From Acinetobacter qingfengensis (lineage in GTDB: Bacteria; Pseudomonadota; Gammaproteobacteria; Pseudomonadales; Moraxellaceae), in contig NZ_VXKN01000001.1 in NCBI RefSeq assembly GCF_008693185.1, forward strand, positions 434,001 to 498,000: DNA of 64,000 nucleotides. Reading direction: 5' to 3'. Below the pieces are notes generated by a model. It saw only the letters and a list, made by a program, of their open reading frames with translations. It was not told the DNA's origin and made no database searches. The translations under genes and the position numbers were made by a program. Shown here in pieces: positions 61,976 through 64,000 of this stretch (positions within the stretch are counted from its first letter, which is position 1; every line of letters begins with the position of its first letter).

Positions 61976-62459
61976 TTCTATTCTCCCAATGTTTCAGATT
62001 AAAATGAATTTGTTTTGATAGAGGCAAGTGTATGCAAACAATTAAATCTTAAAAAATAATAAAAAGTTAAATCTTTATGAAAAAAAAGACTATAGGTAAA
62101 AATATGATAAAAATTGTAGAAAAAATGCCTTGAAAACTAGAGGATTAGATTAAAAAATTGTCTTATAGGAAAAAAAGCTTTATATATTGAAAAAAAGTAT
62201 TTAATTAATTGTGATATATATGTCCTAGAAATTTACTTAGATCGCTTATTTAATAATGGACTAGCATAACATCATGTAAAGTGATCTCAAGTTTATTGAA
62301 TTAAAATGATCAGGTGGATTTTATGATGAAAATTTAATGGAAATAAACGATTTTTTAATAGAAATTTGATGAAGAGGGATGAGGGTTTAAACCTGATTAA
62401 TACATAAAAAATCATTGCAAGAAGTGAGTTTATTATTTTATTTCTAATGGAGTTTTAGC
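61976..62459. other. AT-rich divergent promoter region
   Basis: About 480 bp between the sulfate operon and an unknown exported-protein gene. Presumably holds the sbp promoter and CysB sites near 61985-62050, but I cannot assign a clear -35/-10 pair. No gene or repeat seen in the rest. Confidence 0.4.
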
Positions 62460-63365
62460 ATGTCTAATATTGCTTATTTTCGAATAGTACAAAGTTTGTT
62501 TCTAAAAAAAATTGTTTACTCTAGTTTTATTTTAATGACAGTTTTATGTTTCAGTTCAAATAGCAAAGCCAAAGAAGATTCTTTTATTGGGTTTTATAAT
62601 GGCTCTAAAATGGAATTAATGTTTCATTTATATCTACTGCCCAATCATGAGTTTGTAATTAATTTAAGTTATGGCTCAGAAGATCGTGTAATTTTAGGAT
62701 CCTGGATTCAAATAGAGAAAAATAAAATCCATTTGACAGAGATTAGAGATCAGGACGATTCATTTTTCGTTTATGCAGCAGAGGGTAGTGGAACAAGCCG
62801 AAAAATTGAATTTAGATCATTTGATGAAAATACCTATAATGCTTTAGCGTTTGGAGAAATATTTAATAGAAAAGCGTTGAGATATATTTTAAAACCAGAT
62901 GAAAATAATTTTTACTACACTTATGATCTTGATAAAAGTGTTGCTAGTTCAAAAAAAATTTATCTTAGTCGCTCAATTTCTCAAGATAAGCACGAAGTAT
63001 ATGAATTTGAACCCAAAGATAATAATCATAATGTATTGCTAATATATAATCGATTAATAGATAAACCGTTGTTTACTCTTGATGCAGTTTTAAAAGATGA
63101 TGTACTTTTTACTGTTGATGATATGGAATCACAGCCTTTAGGCAAAAAACAATTGCTTCCAAAAAATATTATGTTTCAGCTCTCTGAAGTTAAAAAGCTT
63201 CATCAAATTCCTGACCAGCTGATGTCTGAAAAAGATGGTAAGCCTATTAAATATAAGCGATTATTTCCCATAAAAAAATTTACAACAATCATGAAGCTTA
63301 ATCCACAGGAGTCTTACTTTGGCAGTGAAAAAATTGAGATTTCAAAAATTATGTATGGACAATGA
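62460..63365 (+). CDS. exported protein of unknown function
   Basis: 301-residue protein. An N-terminal hydrophobic segment (about 17-35) ending in SSNSKAK suggests a signal peptide or anchor; GGAG lies before the ATG. The rest is rich in beta-forming and charged residues without Cys pairs or recognised domains; FIGFYNGSKMELMFHLYLLPNHEF could be a start of a beta-rich lipocalin-like fold, but I would not insist. Codon use is very AT-rich, a little more so than neighbours. Unknown family. Confidence 0.6.
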   Translation: MSNIAYFRIVQSLFLKKIVYSSFILMTVLCFSSNSKAKEDSFIGFYNGSKMELMFHLYLLPNHEFVINLSYGSEDRVILGSWIQIEKNKIHLTEIRDQDDSFFVYAAEGSGTSRKIEFRSFDENTYNALAFGEIFNRKALRYILKPDENNFYYTYDLDKSVASSKKIYLSRSISQDKHEVYEFEPKDNNHNVLLIYNRLIDKPLFTLDAVLKDDVLFTVDDMESQPLGKKQLLPKNIMFQLSEVKKLHQIPDQLMSEKDGKPIKYKRLFPIKKFTTIMKLNPQESYFGSEKIEISKIMYGQ

Positions 63366-63434
63366 GTCAAATCATTGTCGTGAAAATAAAATTTGATATT
63401 TGCTTTTTAAGTGACATGCTTCTTATTAAAGAAA

Positions 63435-63468
63435 AACAATCGCATTCATAGACTTGGATGCGATTGTT
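63435..63468. terminator. hairpin between the exported-protein gene and prmA
   Basis: AACAATCGCAT (63435-63445) pairs with ATGCGATTGTT (63458-63468). Convergent genes; A run on the plus-strand left side makes it a good terminator for prmA. Confidence 0.75.
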
Positions 63469-63493
63469 GATAATATTTGTTATAAATAGTCAA

Positions 63494-64000
63494 TTAATCT
63501 TTACGATAACCGGATAATCGGCACCAGTTTTCTTCACGCATTTGTTGGCCAGTTACTTCAAAATAAGGATGATAGGCTTGTTTGACATCCTCAATTTGTT
63601 CTTCGATTAAGCCGGCCAAGGCAAATTGTGCCTGTGGTTTAGTCAGATTGTAGAAGGTTTCAACCAGCATCATTAATGGTTTGGCCAGAATATTTGCAAC
63701 CAGTACGTCCGCTTGAACAGTAAATTCTTGTTCAAATTCTTCCGGTAAGCCTACATATAAGCGGTCTGAGACGCCATTTAACTCGGCATTTTGTTTGGTT
63801 GCCAAAACAGCTTGTGGATCTATATCTGTGGCATATACTTTTTTTGCTCCTAATAATAGGGCAGCAACGCCTAAAATCCCTGATCCACAGCCATAGTCCA
63901 CAACAATTTTATCTTTTAAATCAATTTCAGCAAGCCATTGTAAACATAAAAAAGTACTGGCGTGATTACCTGTACCAAATGCCAAACCTGGATCCAGTTT
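63494..64000 (-). CDS. prmA: ribosomal protein L11 methyltransferase (3' part, N-terminus outside window)
   Basis: Frame is open to the right edge. The visible C-terminal ~168 residues begin [16 protein letters not shown], the SAM-binding family signature, followed by [16 protein letters not shown] and [11 protein letters not shown]. PrmA trimethylates ribosomal protein L11. The N-terminal domain lies beyond the window; an internal TTG at 63985 is not the start. Confidence 0.92.
   Translation of the reverse strand, partial: KLDPGLAFGTGNHASTFLCLQWLAEIDLKDKIVVDYGCGSGILGVAALLLGAKKVYATDIDPQAVLATKQNAELNGVSDRLYVGLPEEFEQEFTVQADVLVANILAKPLMMLVETFYNLTKPQAQFALAGLIEEQIEDVKQAYHPYFEVTGQQMREENWCRLSGYRKD

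Overview
The window is AT-rich chromosomal DNA that looks like Acinetobacter or a close Moraxellaceae relative. The order cmk-rpsA-ihfB-lapA-pyrF, the tandem SfnB-like flavin oxidoreductases, the Hmp, MnmG, RapA and RhlB sequences, and an encoded-CCA tRNA-Glu all fit that group. Nearly everything is ordinary core or housekeeping DNA. I see no insertion sequence, prophage, CRISPR array, toxin-antitoxin pair or replication origin.

Layout. 1-5.7 kb: two SfnB/DszC-like oxidoreductases (the first cut by the window edge), an M61 peptidase, an unknown protein overlapping a uracil-DNA-glycosylase-like protein, and an ArsR regulator of the BigR/SqrR type. 5.7-9.1 kb: a long AT-rich gap, then a DUF2946 membrane ORF just upstream of a TonB-dependent receptor, resembling the copper-responsive leader-ORF/receptor arrangement described in Bordetella. 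9.5-13.7 kb: hmp with an NsrR-like operator over its promoter, an AcuR/AcuI-type regulator-reductase pair with a dyad operator, and an Asp-nucleophile alpha/beta hydrolase. 13.7-21.5 kb: carboxylate uptake and activation (a rearranged family III CoA-transferase, an ActP-type symporter with a DUF485 partner, a divergent LysR regulator), an MFS transporter and sstT. 21.8-33.2 kb: tkt, rluA-like, rapA, HAD phosphatase, DUF1615 lipoprotein, GNAT, a divergent QueD-like protein, ung, an HIBYL-CoA-hydrolase-like protein and tadA. 33.3-37.4 kb: cmk-rpsA-ihfB-lapA-pyrF. 37.9-44.4 kb: nitroreductases, a LysR regulator, tRNA-Glu, a cold-shock protein with a long 5' UTR, an rhlB-like helicase, a small lipoprotein, gpsA and sixA. 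44.4-50.3 kb: a yybP-ykoY manganese riboswitch controlling a GDT1/UPF0016 exporter, a convergent CDF exporter, a hydrolase, a MarC protein and a PepSY operon probably tied to iron. 50.5-56.5 kb: an RraA-like protein, a large lipase-like lipoprotein with a G8 tract in its active-site motif, two small secreted proteins and mnmG. 56.5-62 kb: a complete sulfate ABC transporter operon ending in cysB and containing an RBBP9-type serine hydrolase. 62-64 kb: an unknown exported protein and the 3' part of prmA.

Recurring themes are sulfur acquisition (SfnB pair, sulfate operon, CysB, a possible persulfide sensor) and metal homeostasis (DUF2946/receptor, Mn riboswitch/exporter, CDF exporter, PepSY operon). 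The observations most worth following are the DUF2946-receptor leader with mutually exclusive hairpins, the Mn riboswitch, the hydrolase inside the sulfate operon, the half-swapped CoA-transferase, the G8 tract, and the altered Cys spacing in the QueD-like protein.
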